Shown piece after piece: positions 39,701-52,800 of a stretch of DNA of 64,000 nucleotides. The number at the start of each line of letters is the position of its first letter. Position 1 is the first letter of the stretch. A program made the translations under genes and the position numbers. Under the pieces are notes generated by a model, which made no database searches, was not told where the DNA came from, and was given only the letters and a program-made list of their open reading frames with translations. Source of the DNA: Scatophagus argus (taxonomy: Eukaryota; Chordata; Actinopteri; Scatophagidae); NCBI RefSeq assembly GCF_020382885.2, contig NC_058513.1, forward strand, positions 6,649,408-6,713,407, in the 5' to 3' direction.

Positions 39701-42700
39701 TTCTCTGCATTTAACCCATCACTGATTGAACACACATGCAACACAACAACACTACATGCAGTGAACACACAGGAGCAGTGGGCTGCCATGTCAGGTGCCT
39801 GGGGAGCAGTTGGTGCCTTGCTCAAGGGGACTTCAGCCATTAATAATGGAGGGGGAGAGCGTTGATTAATTACAGCAATCCCCTCCACTAATTGCTCTGT
39901 GTGTGTTTAGAGTCGTGGACGGAGAAGCCTGCATTTGGCACTGGGCTGGATGAGCACCTGAAAAGGAGTGGAAGGGAGATTGCGCTGCCAATAGAGGCGT
40001 GTGTCATGATGCTTCTAGAGACTGGCATGAAGGAAGAGGTAAGGAAGTTAAGTCAAAGAGGAGGGGATGTCTGTGCCCAATCTGTTAAATGATAACAAAC
40101 TTCTTATCTAACACCAAGCTGATTCACTGCACAGTCAAAGTAACCAAGTCACCATCAAAGTAAAAGAAGTGCAGATGAAGCTCATTAAAGTTCACATGGA
40201 GCTGTGGCTGCGATTAGCAGCTCCACTGGTCATTGAAATAATTGAAATCAAGATGTAAATTGTTTATCCACATGAACATCTTAAGACTCAAGGCGGACAG
40301 ACAAACTGTAAACACGGGAAACTCCTTTTGTGTAATGCTGTTCCAAAGAAACCACCCCCCTGTTATTCTGCAGCGATGATTTATGAAATGTTTGCGATGT
40401 CTCCTTCCCAAAATAAAAGTAGAATACAATAGAATCTACTTGTCTCCTGTCCATAAATCAGATTCCTGTGTGTGTACATGCTAGAGAGAGTGCAAGTGTT
40501 AACTGCAAAGCACATTATTTGTCTCCCTATTCATTCCCTGGTGAGTCCACTCTGTGTCATTATAGTGTGAAGACAGCCTTTGTTTATGTGTCAAAGTAAA
40601 GAGCTTGCTGTGCTGTGAGTGGTGGGTGTGTTTGTTTGCCTGCTTTAAGGTTTCATTATGTGCAGCTGGCGGGGGGGGGGGGTTCATGTAGTGGATTTAT
40701 ACAGAGCCTATCTGTAAATAAGTGTAAAGAAAGTGCGTGTGAGTGTTCGATGGTGATGTTACTGTGGTTTATTGGTTTTTATGTGTGTGTGTTTGTGTTT
40801 CAGGGTCTTTTCAGAATCGCAGCAGGGGCATCCAAGCTAAAGAAGCTAAAGGCAGCACTGGATTGTTCCACGTCGCAACTGGAGGAGTTTTACTCGGACC
40901 CCCACGCTGTCGCTGGTACATTCCAAACCAGAGCCATTTTTGTGCTCTGTGCTTTGTTTCTTGATAACTTACTTAAATTCTCCAATTTCTAGTGTGGTAA
41001 TCCAAAAACTTACGGTTGTGTGTTATATTAAGTATTCATGTAGATTCTGAGATGACATCAGATGACAGACTGATTTCAACTTTCACAAATGTATTTGAAA
41101 TCTCACTAAACAGTTTGACTGTCGAATATAGTGAATATATACTGTATATATTTGATATATTTGTTTTGTTTCTTAAATATTCAGAATGACTGAATATGTT
41201 GTTTCAGGAGCACTGAAGTCCTACCTGAGGGAGCTCCCTGAACCTCTCATGACTTACCAGCTTTACGATGAATGGATCCAGGCATCCAGGCAAGGCTCAT
41301 ACCATTCTTACTAGGAATAAAATCTATCATTATTAAGTGGATCCGTCACTGTACAGCAGTGAGGAATGGTGGGATATTTAATTTTGGTCATCTGGAGACT
41401 GGACTAAGAATGTGTCCTGCTTTCAGTCATCTTTTATTTTCTTTTTTCTTCCTCTCTTTTCCAGTGTGTCAGACCCAGACAAGAGGCTCCAGGCACTCTG
41501 GGTTGTATGTGATAAGCTACCAAAGAACAACAAAACCAACCTGAGGTTAGTTGAGAAGAAGGTAATGACAGCATTGCTTCATTGTGTCCACCTTTACTCA
41601 TTAACCCCCATGTTTTTTGTGCAGGTATCTGGTGAAGTTTCTATCTAAACTGGCTCAGGACAGTGAGGTGAACAAAATGACTCCTAGTAACATCGCCATT
41701 GTCCTGGGGCCCAATCTGCTGTGGGCCAAGACTGAGGGGTGAGAGGCAATTGAGAGGAACATAATACTGCTAATACAATATCACGTTAGTTATCGTTTGA
41801 AACAAGGGGAATGTAATAATCTCTGTGAGCATTTATCCCAGCATAGGGTGGTGAAGACTTCTACAGTCGACAATCTGTTATTTTAGCTTCTTCCAGCTGC
41901 TCATTATGTTGGAAAAGCATCTAATTTTTGCTCATCTGTGTGTGTCCACCCAGGAGTCTGGCTGAGATGGCTGCAGCTACCTCTGTGCACGTGGTGGCCA
42001 TCATAGAGCCCATCATCCAGCATGCGGACTGGTTCTTTCCTGATGGTAGGATCTGGGTTTCCTCTGCAGCGGTTGTTTTCAGTTAGATTTTATCTTTCTT
42101 TTTTCTTTGCAGCCTATTTCACGCCAGAGATGCACGTTGAATGCTATTGATATTAACGGTCCTGAAAGAAATAAAGAGTCAGCAGTAATCAGGCTCCCAA
42201 GGACAAAGATTAGAATCTGTCTCAAACTGTGGGTGGTTCCATGGAGGTCAGCTTAAAGGCTACCATGAAAACAGAGAAAACAGATGTTATATATTCCTTA
42301 ATTTAACTTGAGTTATGTCAAAAACACACCAAATCAAATGAGAAGAAGACGATAGAAATATGGCCCCACATTAACACTATTTTCCAGGAATTTGTTATGT
42401 CTTGGAAAACGTCTTTAAAACTAAAATTCTGTACATCATGTCTTAGGCTGTAAATTATGTGTTATCATGTCTTCGGTCCAACATTATGCATTATTCTCAT
42501 GGTTTATCTAGCTGTTCAAGCTTGTCTATAGTCCTTATATCTTAGGCTTTCACAGTTTGTAGACATTTTCAGGCACATTTAAGACTTTAAATCTCTTTCC
42601 CTTGTCCTACAGGGGCTTTTCCACAGGGTTAAGGTTAGGGTAGCAGTATAACAGTTTCCGTCTCTGTTCCACAGAGGTGGACTTCAACGTGTCCGGCATG

Positions 42701-45700
42701 TTTGCGATGCCTACACCTGCATCCAACCACAACAACCATCTTGACTACGACTGTGGCACCATAGAGAGGAAGAGACCTGTCAGTATGGTGGGACCAGAGA
42801 ACGACACAACACGCAAAGACAAGTAATCAAGCAGGAGTTTTTCAGTACCGTTACCAAGTAGACCTCCTGGTTTCCAAGGTTTCTCTGGGCCACAACATTT
42901 GTCACTTACCCCACTTAATTGCTCTGTAAATGATTTTGGCTTTAATCCAAGTGCTTTTTCTGGTTCCTTTCATCTGCTTCTTGTATATTTTGGGGTAGCT
43001 TTAATAGAATCCTTACAATATGATCCTTAACACTGTTTTAATGACTCTCTGTGCTCTGGGTTTCTGGTAATTCTTTATCCTGGTCTAATCTGTAACTTTC
43101 TGATCAAAGCTTGGTGTTTTTTGTTTTTCCCCTTCACCGTCTCCCTCGTCTCTCTGTGTAGCGCCCCTAACAAGCACTCGGACCACACCCTCCGTAGAGG
43201 CAGTAACACCTTAGGTAGAAAGCAGCACACTTCACCTGCCTTCCAGCCTCCTTTGCCCCCTGTAGAGGCTCCAGGGCAGGGGCACGGGGCCGGGCAGGTC
43301 CCCCAGCCCTCAGCTGAGCCCCAGCCCCAGCCACAAGCTCCCTCAGGGGGCTCAGGGCTTGATGCTTCCCAACAAAGCTTGGCGCAGGGTCTGGCTGCTC
43401 TGGCAGCCGCTCAGCAGCTTCTAGCCCAGCATACAGAGGAGCTCAGGTAAGGGCTGCTTCTCTGCATCTCTGCTGCTGGTGGAGAGTGACACAGCATGCC
43501 AGACAGACAGACAGACAAATGCTTTTATACTTTTTAATGGTGATGTTACAGGAAGACGTGATTGCCGGATGAGGTCAGCCTCATCAGCTTTTTGAAGTAT
43601 AGTGGATTGTTAATGCATGTTTTACTGATATCTTGCAGACACTGACTCTTCTCGTGGTCACTGTACTTCAGCTTGTTGTTTCTGTAGCAAAACCACAAGT
43701 TTTCTTACACCACCACCAGTTCCAGCAATGCAGACTTGCCTGAGTTCAGCCCACAGACACAGAGCAACAATGGCTGCTGTCATTCTGTTAACAGTCACTC
43801 ATAGCCTCTTGACTTCCCATCCCCCTGCTCATTTCCTCAATCACTGGAATCGCTAGGACCCTCACCCTAACTGGCCCAAACTGCTTTGAAAAGCCTGGTG
43901 CCTGTTATGCAACGACTGAAGGGTGTCTTTGATTTAGCTGGTGAAAGGACAACATTCATATCCAGACAGATAACACTATTCAGTCCAACATTCTTTTAGT
44001 CCTACAGACTCTGTTGGGAAGGTGCATTTAGATGAGACACCCAGATTGGATTTGTAAGCAGTCAACATGGTGGATAAGGTTGCAATTAAAATCTCTTATG
44101 TATCCATTTTAAAAGCTCCAGCCTTCAGTAAAAAAACATTCATCAGTGTTGTATAAGCAGCACAGGGTTCAGAAAGCTTGTATAACCTTAGAAGACTCTC
44201 TTTTCTTTCTTCCTTTTTCTGTAAAGCAACCCAAAGCTACGTGACTCTACACCTGCCCAGACCCCTCAGCTCCAGAGGAATGGCTCTGGAGGAGGGGGCC
44301 AGGCTGCAGGCCAGCTGGGTACTGGGACTTCCGGAGCTGGATCCATGGGGCCCAGTCCACATATGACACGCAGAGGTAAGAGTCTGTGTAATAATCTAGT
44401 TCAAATAGGGATAATTTTTGTCCGTCATACAGATCTCAAGGGGTATTGAGTTTAAGGCAACTTTTTTGTTTTTTTTTCCATTTTGAAAAAGATCTCCGAC
44501 CATTTTTTATGAGAACCTAAGAGAGTTAATCCATATGATAAATCATCATATGCTGCTCTTGCTCCTAAAACCTCCCCACACTCACAGCTAATCCATCACA
44601 TAGCTTCCAGACCGAACTACTTGTATTTTAATTTCACTGTCACATGCACTCACTACCTTTTAAAACAGAGAATTGATTCTTGAGCCTTTTTGAACTCTTG
44701 CATAGCTAAGCTGTTATTAGCCTATTCTTCGTAGATGGGCTCATGAGACCTTATGCACTCAGCAGTTTATCTCTGTGCTCAAATGTGTTGATTCCTTAGA
44801 TCAGACTGAAGGCAGAACGCAGACCAGGCTTGCAGGCGCACTTTATTTTACCATTTATTGATTCCCAGTTTTGTTGCTTTTTGCCTCTTAAAGAAATAGT
44901 TGAAGAATAGTTTTCAGAAAATGGTGAATAATTGTTGTTATTTTTCAGTTTTTGCAAAGCTTATACAAACCTTCTAGGCAGATTTTGTTTCTTTTGGACA
45001 AAACTAAGTGGCTGCACAGGCTCATTAATTACACCCATTTTCAGTCTTAATGCTAAGCTAACCAAACTGGCTGTTAGTTCCAGCCTCATATTAACCTGTC
45101 AGCGTCATGAGCGGTGTGGATCTTACTCTCAACTCTTTGAAGATTGAAGTAGAATGTATACTGCAGGACAGTTTGTTATTTTTTCTTTTCTACCAATAAT
45201 CACAACATGCACCTCAAATTCCAGGGACCAAGAAGCAAGCTCCTGCCCCTCCAAAACCGCCAAACCCTCCACCCAGCCAGCCGTGTAATTCAGCGAACCA
45301 CGCCTCTTCCTCAGGCTCCTCCCAGTCGCTCAGCCCCACTCCCAGACCCCTGTCCAGCCACTCACCCACCTCGCCCACCTCGTCCACCTCGCAGCCATGT
45401 GCCACACCCAGACGCCACTCCAGTAACCAGACCACAATCCAGGCGCCCAGTCATCCACCCCCAGAGCCCCCGACGCAGGCCAGCCCTCCAACGCAGCCGG
45501 CATCACTCAGCCGGTCCAGCGGCGACCAACAGAGTGCAGACTCCTCGCCTCCGGGAACCCCGACCCCTCCAGACACCCCTCCGCCCTCCACTACCACCCA
45601 GGATGTAGTTGCTCCTCCGTCCCCATCTCCCTACCAGTCAGGCTCCCTTCCCCGTCCACGGCCCGTCCCTAAACCCCGGAGCAGACCCAGTGTCCCGCCA

Positions 45701-47403
45701 CCACCCCAGCCCACTGCGCCGGCCAGTGATACCAATGGCATCTGTGCCACTGCTTATAAGATGATGGGTGAGTGTCATCTCTCATGTTATTACAGCATGT
45801 CAGATTGTTTTGCTCTTACTGTTTATTCACTGCTGAATACTAATGTGCTCTCTTTCTAATAGTCTTGCATTGTAATACCTCCACAGGTTAAAGATTCACT
45901 TGTTAGAGGTTTGTTGTTAATTGACCTTTTCACTAGCAGCACCTTCACTTTTGCTATGCCTCTTTTGTTACCCATCACCACGGCCATTTTGTTCTGCCTG
46001 CTGCCTCTACCAGATATCATTTATCTAGGCCTGATGCTACCGTCATGCTGTGGCACACACCTATTTCTGACCTTAACATTACTCTAATCAGACAAAAGAT
46101 GAAGGTACAAACCCACAGGAGGGAAAGTGAACCGCAAGTAGTCCAAACGGAAAGAGAATGATGTTCATCCGGTTCAGATTGTTCAACAAAGAGCACCAGT
46201 CAAACCTCAAATGGTTAAAAACCTTTTAGGAAATGTGATGGAAAAGGCCCAATATGATTTGTTTCATTTCTGAATTTGTGGGAGGTTAGAATCTCCTTGT
46301 CACTCCATGCTGATATAGGTCATGTAGGCAGGTTTCCACCTTTACCTTCAGTTCATGAGCCATCTAATGTAGACTGGATATTTAATGTCAGAAATGGGTG
46401 CTTCATGTGAGTGACAGTGAAAAGCTACTATATCTAATATCAGGGCCGTCATTTATCGTGAGTCACCATTTATAGTCATTCAGATGTACTGTCATCACTT
46501 TTAGTCCTGTTTTTTTCTCTTTTTTTATTTGAGGCATTTTATATTGTTAGTTGTTGTAGTTATTGTAAGTCTTTCTTTATGACGCATGTGTAACTCTGAC
46601 ATGCATGTTTGTAACTTGAATGTTGTCACTAACTTCCCAGCTAAAGCTCATGTACATGCTCACAAAATCCATTCAGCTTGTATGTAACATGCACGTTCAG
46701 AGTTTTGTATTCACGTGCAAACTGGGGATTTCCAGCTTCATGTTTCTCTACGGTTCTGCTCTCACGGCTGGTGAATTTGAAACTGGTTTGCCACTCTTCA
46801 CTTTTTCCATATGCTTTCACCACTTGTTGCTTTACGCTCACAGTCTCTGGCTAAACGCTGCCACCTGCTGTTCAGATGTTCAACCTGACAGAGGTTTCGC
46901 TGTGGAGCCTCAGCCTCTGTCTAAGCTTATGGAAAACATTACACTGCTGCATGGGATGGCATAACTGCAACCGATTTAAATGTTCTCATACTGCATGATG
47001 AAGCTGCATATGTTTGTCATTATGGCCATTGTTAAACAGTGTATACATCTTTATGGGATGTTTATGTTGTGTTTTGTGTGAATGTCTGCGTGCATGAAAA
47101 GCATAGTAAGTTGCTAACACAAATAGACACTGAACTGATCTCTTCTAGTTGATGTTATTCAGTTTATTTTTATGTGAAGATTCTGTATTCTTAGAAAACA
47201 AACATTTTCACCAGTGCAGCTTTGAAAGATGTTTATGATAGCTATTGTTTGCTCTCTGCTGTCAGTGTGACTTGCTTTTATTCCATTTCTCTCGCTGTCT
47301 AGATCCGGCGATGTCTTTCAAAGGGCTGAGTCGAGCTTTGGTCCCTGAGCTCGCTGTAGACCAGCAGCCAGTGACGGCCTCCTCTTCCTCCTCATCCACC
47401 TCC

Positions 47404-47437
<34 letters not shown>

Positions 47438-47493
47438 GCTCCCTGCCTCTTCCCAAAGACTGCGACCTGGACACCGAGAGCACTGTCCTATAA
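23051..47493 (+). CDS. arhgap17: Rho GTPase-activating protein 17 (RICH1/nadrin), BAR-RhoGAP
   Basis: GTPase activator for Rac1/Cdc42 at epithelial junctions and in endocytic and exocytic traffic. Twenty exons: 23051-23103, 30437-30476, 34309-34413, 35135-35211, 35883-35994, 36743-36819, 37007-37124, 38245-38313, 38510-38591, 39911-40038, 40804-40915, 41208-41289, 41465-41545, 41625-41738, 41954-42045, 42675-42822, 43162-43446, 44227-44375, 45225-45767, 47303-47493. Total 2658 nt, 885 aa (human 881), one unbroken frame. Residues 1 to about 240 are the BAR domain, starting MKKQFNRMKQLANQTVGR. The RhoGAP domain (about 250-440) has the arginine finger in GLFR (Arg291) and the KMTPSNIAIVLGPNLLW block. 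A proline/serine-rich, SH3-binding tail follows. The protein ends DLDTESTVL, a class I PDZ ligand. Introns 1 and 12 use GC donors (AG|GCAAGT, AG|GCAAGG). Intron 1 spans 7.3 kb. Confidence 0.97.
23104..30436 (+). other. ARHGAP17 intron 1 (7.3 kb), no separate gene seen
   Basis: The long first intron starts with a GC donor. Apart from one dispersed repeat near 26.4 kb and simple A or T runs I see no exon or RNA gene in it. Long first introns often hold enhancers but I can point to none. Confidence 0.6.
26330..26480 (-). repeat. Dispersed fish repeat (AGCATAAAGACTGGAAA type), copy 1
   Basis: Contains TAGCCTAGCATAAAGACTGG followed by a GGG-rich block and ACCGTAACAGCACCTCCAAG. This order is typical of a short nonautonomous repeat common in percomorph fish. 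Two more copies lie near 44.9 and 54.0 kb. Confidence 0.6.
30477..34308 (+). other. ARHGAP17 intron 2 (3.8 kb), no separate gene seen
   Basis: No exon with family similarity. It includes an A/T-rich block near 31.36-31.44 kb and a G run near 32133. The remaining open frames look random. Confidence 0.5.
36694..36722. repeat. (GT)n microsatellite
   Basis: About 14 uninterrupted TG units just before the acceptor of ARHGAP17 exon 6. It lies within 25 bases of that splice site and is probably polymorphic. Confidence 0.9.
39658..39860. repeat. Dispersed fish repeat (TTTAACCCATC / GGAGCAGT type)
   Basis: Reads TTTATTGTCAGTATATTTT, then TTCTCTGCATTTAACCCATC, AACACACAGGAGCAGTGGG, and GGTGCCTTGCTCAAGGGGAC. 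This succession matches a noncoding repeat I recall as very common in teleost genomes. It lies 50 bases before ARHGAP17 exon 10, in the intron. Confidence 0.65.
40671..40682. repeat. Poly-G run
   Basis: Twelve consecutive G in ARHGAP17 intron 10; a likely sequencing or assembly trouble spot. Confidence 0.8.
44878..45130 (+). repeat. Dispersed fish repeat (AGCATAAAGACTGGAAA family), copy 2
   Basis: Orientation opposite to copy 1. It has TTAATGCTAAGCTAACCAAA, then CTGGCTGTTAGTTCCAGCCT and a GTCATGAGCG-like block, ending in the CTCTTTGAAGATTGAAGTAG tail. It lies in ARHGAP17 intron 18 and is diverged. Confidence 0.55.
47380..47442 (+). repeat. Coding TCC/TCT repeat: serine tract in ARHGAP17
   Basis: About 20 near-consecutive serine codons, broken by one Thr and one Cys, in the last ARHGAP17 exon about 15 residues before the PDZ ligand. 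Low-complexity coding repeat, probably variable in length. Frame is preserved through it. Confidence 0.9.
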
Positions 47494-49870
47494 GGAGGAG
47501 ACGACGACACGCTCTGGTCCAGTGCCCCCACACATCTCCTCCCATCATACACACACCTCATGTAATCTGCTCGTGTTTCGTCCCAGCTCTCCTGCAGCCC
47601 TCCTCAAACAGAATAAACTTGTGCTGTTGTGCTCTCTAAGTCCAGGTTGTATGTAGGATTTTAATGTGACATAAAGCACCTCATGGCAGCCGTGATGGAG
47701 GCCCGCAGCTCTTGGTCAAAAAATGGCTATGACAGTAGATTGTGTTTGTGTGGCTGTTTGCAACAAAACTTAATAGACAAAGTTAACACAGTTCATGCTT
47801 TTACAGCAAATGGCTCATTCCCCCAGTTACGCACACAATGGTGTGTTTAATTCTCAGCATTTTAAGTTTGACACCAGCGTATTTGATCAGTTTAACTGTA
47901 AGCACATCTTTCTAATGCATGTTGCATTTCTTGATTTTTGTAGCGACTCTCAGACACACAAACATCACATAGTTAAGTAAGTTGATCCTTTAATTTAGGT
48001 TATCCTTACAGTGCGGACTGAAGGTTTTTAAAGCAAAAACACCAAAAAACAAGCTACTTGAGCATATAAATTTGAGTTTTGGGAAAATGTGGCATTTTTG
48101 GAATTCTTTCAAATTGCACAGTCACGATGATTAACTGTAATAAGCAGATAAGCAAGTTAATTAGTCATAGTCAGAAAGCAAATCACCATATTGGCTCACT
48201 TCCTTTGACTTGGTGTATTTAAACTGACCTCCAGTCACACCATTCACAGTCCTTTCCTGACTAGCTGTTTATTTACTCAGAGTCCTCCTGACCTCCATGA
48301 TGGTGTCAGATGCTTCCATGAGGAGACTTGTGACACAAAGCTTCTATACTGCAATGCAAACCACTGCCACCTCGGTCTTTATACTGCCCCCCACTCCCCT
48401 CAAGGATTAACCTCCAGACAATCACCAACAAACAGTGGACAGCTGAGTCACCAATAACACCAATACATAACTGCATCACAGAGATGTCATTGTTATATAA
48501 ATGGAAGAATGGGTCGGGGGGGGTGCCGCCAAATTATGAACTGATGAGACTCGTTTGGAATTTGGTGTGAGGTGTTTTGCCTCTTTTTCTTTTCTTTTTT
48601 TAAACATTTTTTTTATGTTGAATGAAAAATGGTTTCGGGGCAAAAAAGAAAAAAAATAAAAGGTCTTTCTACAGCACACAGAGGAGGGGAAAAGGTCGGC
48701 AGGTTGAAGTAAAAACCAAAACTTAAAGTGTAGCTGGTGACTGCAAGTTTCCAGGCTTCTCAAACACTTGATGGATCCCGTCCCCGTCCCCTGTCCCCAC
48801 CCCCCCTATTTATTTACCAGTATCAAAACACACATTCCTTGTGGCTTGACATAATTAATGCAGTCTTTAAATGTAAATCATGCCTTACCGGTTCCTCCCA
48901 GAACCATGTAATAAGCATTATATATTTACTGTACGGAGGATATACTTGGCTCCTAATACTACAGTATTTCCAAGAAGCTGTCATGGCAACAGGTTTGTTT
49001 CAGGGATGAAAGGAAGGTGATTGGACCCTCTGCGATAGATGTCTTGTATGGTTGTGTATTTAAATGTGTTTTGGTTGATTTGTTTCGGTTTTATAAGCAG
49101 AAGTAGCAGGGTTAACCGCTCTACCAGCCTGAACACAGTCAGTATTTTTGCCTTTCTGTTTTTCCATCTTTGTTTTTGGGTTGGTTTTTTTTTTTTTTTT
49201 TTCTTTTTGCCTTTCTTTTATCTGGTGGGGAATTACAACACGCAATAGGCTGTGTGGGAGTGAATGTAGTGAAAGGACTTCTTATCAGCCTTTTCATCCT
49301 GAACAGAAAGACGCATAAACAGCTGATGTTGCACTTGACCAATGAGTGGTTTCCTAGTGAACTGGTTTCAAGGATTTTTTTTTTTTCTGTCTTTCCCACT
49401 GAGCTGAGCACACAGCACTGTGAAACCTCAGTAGTGATGTGGTGTTAGATTTTTGCCAGGTCAAAAGAATTTAAAAAAAAAAATGTTTTGTTGTATTTTC
49501 TGTGTAAACTTTGCTTTTTTTGGCTTTTTTTTTTTTATTTGGATGTGAGACCCAATATGGTACCAGTGGAGAAAGTCTTGGATGCTGCAGTTGCCCTGAG
49601 AACGAGTTTTGTTTTTCAGAGACAATCGAGCATTATAATCCCCTTATTTCTCTCTTTGCTCCTGTACCTCGCTGCCTTATCCCTATGTATCAAGAGAGCT
49701 TCTCAAGGCTCTTTAGGATGAACAAATGCCATTAAACTAGAAATGCTGCACTTTTAAGCTCCATACATTTGTATGTATGCCATCTGAGCTTAAATATGGA
49801 AAAAAATATGTAATATGAATGCTTGGTTATACCCCCTTTCCAAAGAAAATAAAGTATATGAAGAAACTAT
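47494..49870 (+). other. ARHGAP17 3' UTR with polyadenylation signal
   Basis: From the stop codon to the AATAAA at 49848-49853, followed by a T/G-rich stretch near 49888 that fits a downstream cleavage element. The 2.4 kb hold several T runs (near 49187, 49376 and 49526) and no supported ORF. Confidence 0.65.
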
Positions 49871-49886
49871 TTAAATCTGCTCACGG

Positions 49887-49892
49887 TTTATT
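49887..49892 (-). other. Candidate distal polyadenylation signal of GRID2IP
   Basis: AATAAA on the minus strand, only 33 bases beyond the ARHGAP17 signal on the opposite strand. If used, GRID2IP has a 3.1 kb 3' UTR and the two genes end within a few bases of one another. Another minus-strand AATAAA at 51140-51145 would give a shorter UTR. Confidence 0.4.
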
Positions 49893-52800
49893 GTTTTGTT
49901 TGATGTTCATTCAGTAATATTTCAGATTGAGTCATGTCTCTTATCATTAAGTCTGACTGGAGGTGGATTATTATTATTCATCAGAACACATGAGACACAG
50001 GGTGATATTTATGATATTTAAAGGGAAGGCAAGCTGGTTTAGCATTGCAAAGGAAAAACTGCGTCTGGTCAACTTTAAATAACATGATGAGACAACAAAG
50101 GTTCAGAGATGTAGTCACAGGTTTTCCATTAAAAATTGGTAGTGTCCTATTCATGCCTGTGTAAAGCAGTATTCCACATAGCGGGGAAACTGAACTTCAT
50201 GTGTAGAATGTGTGGAATGCTCCTTTAAGGAAAAGGCACTCTTCATATGTATAGAATACATGTGTTGAATGAAAGAAAAAATTTCAATCTAAATTGATTA
50301 TGGGCTAAAAAAAAAACATCAGATAGAGACAATACTGCACTGAAATGTGATTTTGAAGGCTTTTTACACTAAAGCTTATCATAGATAACTGCACATGCTG
50401 ATGGTACGTCAAAGTGTTGGCCATGAATCTGCAGCCATGCTAGCAGCTCTATGAGGATGTACTGCACGCTTGCAATGACGAATCACCAAAGTGACTATAA
50501 ATCATCCTCTTGGGAACATGAACGGCAATATGGCATAGTAATTAATCCAACAGATACTTCAGTTTGTACCAAAGTGGGAGAGCAACTGATCCAGAAGGAA
50601 GCTGCTAGCATGTCTAAATATCACCAGTTTGTTTTTCTCCTGAGCTCCAAAGATTAAAGTGACAAATCCAGACCTAAAGCAATGTGATATATACAGCATA
50701 GAAGGAATGTTTAGGGTTATGTGGTGATGACATCAAAACTCACATTAGTTTATAAAGTCGCTGCAATTCAATGAATACCACATACTGTATGTACCAGAAG
50801 CTTTGCGGTTAACATCACGAGGTACAGATAAGTGGGCCAGTTTTTACTTTCAAGCATTATAATTTTATAGATCAAAACATATGCTTCATTTCAAAGCTCT
50901 GAACAAAACATAAAGGTCAAACAATCACAAAAACAACTTCCCATGAAAACAGAGAAAACATTAAACAACAACCAGAAAATAAAACTAACTAGACTAACAA
51001 ATGTATTCATTTTAAACTTAAATATCCAGGGAGGGTAAATGCTACCAGCTGCACATCTTAAAACATTAACTGCACCAACATGCAAATTATTTGGACAGGA
51101 AACACCATTACTACACTAGTAGCAGCTAGAAGAGCATTATTTATTTATCTTTTTTTAACGAGATCACAGTCACCTCGTAAGCCAGCTGCACATAAAGAAT
51201 AAATAAAATGGTAATTTCCGGATGACATTCTTGAATGAGAAAATAAACTAGGACTTGGAGGACACACAAGCATATAATATAAAATAATGAGCAGTGCATA
51301 GCAAAAACAGTAAATTTACAATCTCAACAATGTTTCATCAACATAAATACAACACAGCCACGGGTATAGTGTGCTGTAGATGAGTCATGAGATCACCATG
51401 ACAACCTGAAAAGCAGGAAATGACCATTTACAGTTAGGTGTTTTTTTCCCCCCACATGCATTTGACATTCATTCATTCAGCAGTGATTCACCCACTTGTT
51501 TACACAGGGCAGTGTTCACGACACTCGAAATGCTTGACAAAGAGCAGAACTATTAGCTGTCCTCTCTGCCAGCACTCAGCGTAGCCTCAGCCTAAACCTT
51601 CTTTTTGTCTTTTTACACCAATAACAAGACTGATCGTAGAAAAAGATTTGCTATTCCACCCACGCGTCCTACCAATCTGATGATTTTTGAGCCAATTTCA
51701 CCATGTAATGACGCAGTAATTGTAACCTCGCTGTGAAAGGCATAATGTTGCTCATATGAATGATGTTTTGCATGGAAATGTGTGTTACTGAATGAATTTG
51801 GCTCCACACAGGCAGAAAAATTACAAAGCAGATGCGCAATGGTCGACAAACAAGGGACATCAAGTGTTGATTGGAGGCTTCTCAGTTCATGTGTTGCAAA
51901 CCGGCCTGGCCTTCAGTGGCAGTTAATGATCAGGACTGAGTCCAGCTGGGATGTGATGACCGAGTAGACATTCCAGAAAAAATCTAACACAATGTATAGG
52001 GAGCTGAAGCTGAAGTTAACCACACCTGCCCACTGGCCCACTGGTTTACTGGCAGTAAGTTGGCTAATGTGATTTTTCCATGGACATGTCTTAACTGTGG
52101 TCAAAAAGCAACAGATTATGCTGAAATTTAGGGAGGCCAAGTAAAGCCAAATTGATTAAAAGATTATAAGCAACTTCATTTATAATGATGAAATGTAATG
52201 TAACCAGAGTTTGGTGTGGATGACTAACTTCAGCTGTGTATAGAAAGGAAAATCATTATTATTGTAATTTATTTTAAGTCCCATAACAGATGCCTTATAA
52301 ATTCACAGTAGGTTAGATGACAATGACCACATCTGTAAGTATTGATCAGCAATGTGGATACTTGATGATGGGAAAAAAACCCAATTTGCATTATTTTTTC
52401 AAATCAAATCCTGCCATAACCTTGATTCTACAACTGTCTGCAGCCTACATCTATGCTTAATCTTTACAATTTCAAATATGATCTGATAGAAAATATAAAC
52501 TTTATATAGTCATATAATAAACATAGTAAGTAATCTGTAAATACTCAGATGAGTTGTTCATTACTTACATGTCATTTTAGTAGAGCATCAAGATGCACTG
52601 GAGCAGTCAAATATACACAGACGGTTCCTTGAGTGTATCTTGTACTATCTGCAATGTAATGTGTACTTAAAAAGAGATGTAAATAATGTGAAGACTGGTT
52701 TGAGTTATCAATGTGCGGTGATTTCCTTTTGACCTGTGGACACCTGAATGTTCCTGCTCTACTCAGCACCTGAAAAAAAACAGCAATGCTGCACACGGGG

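Noticed and set aside
45207-45608. 133-codon Pro/Arg-rich plus-strand frame
   Set aside because: Off-frame shadow of ARHGAP17 exon 19; the true frame continues through both splice sites.
47262-47561. Minus-strand frame with a long glutamate run
   Set aside because: Antisense of the serine-repeat coding tract in ARHGAP17 exon 20.
49139-49411. Lys-rich minus-strand frame near 49.2 kb
   Set aside because: Produced by T runs in the ARHGAP17 3' UTR.
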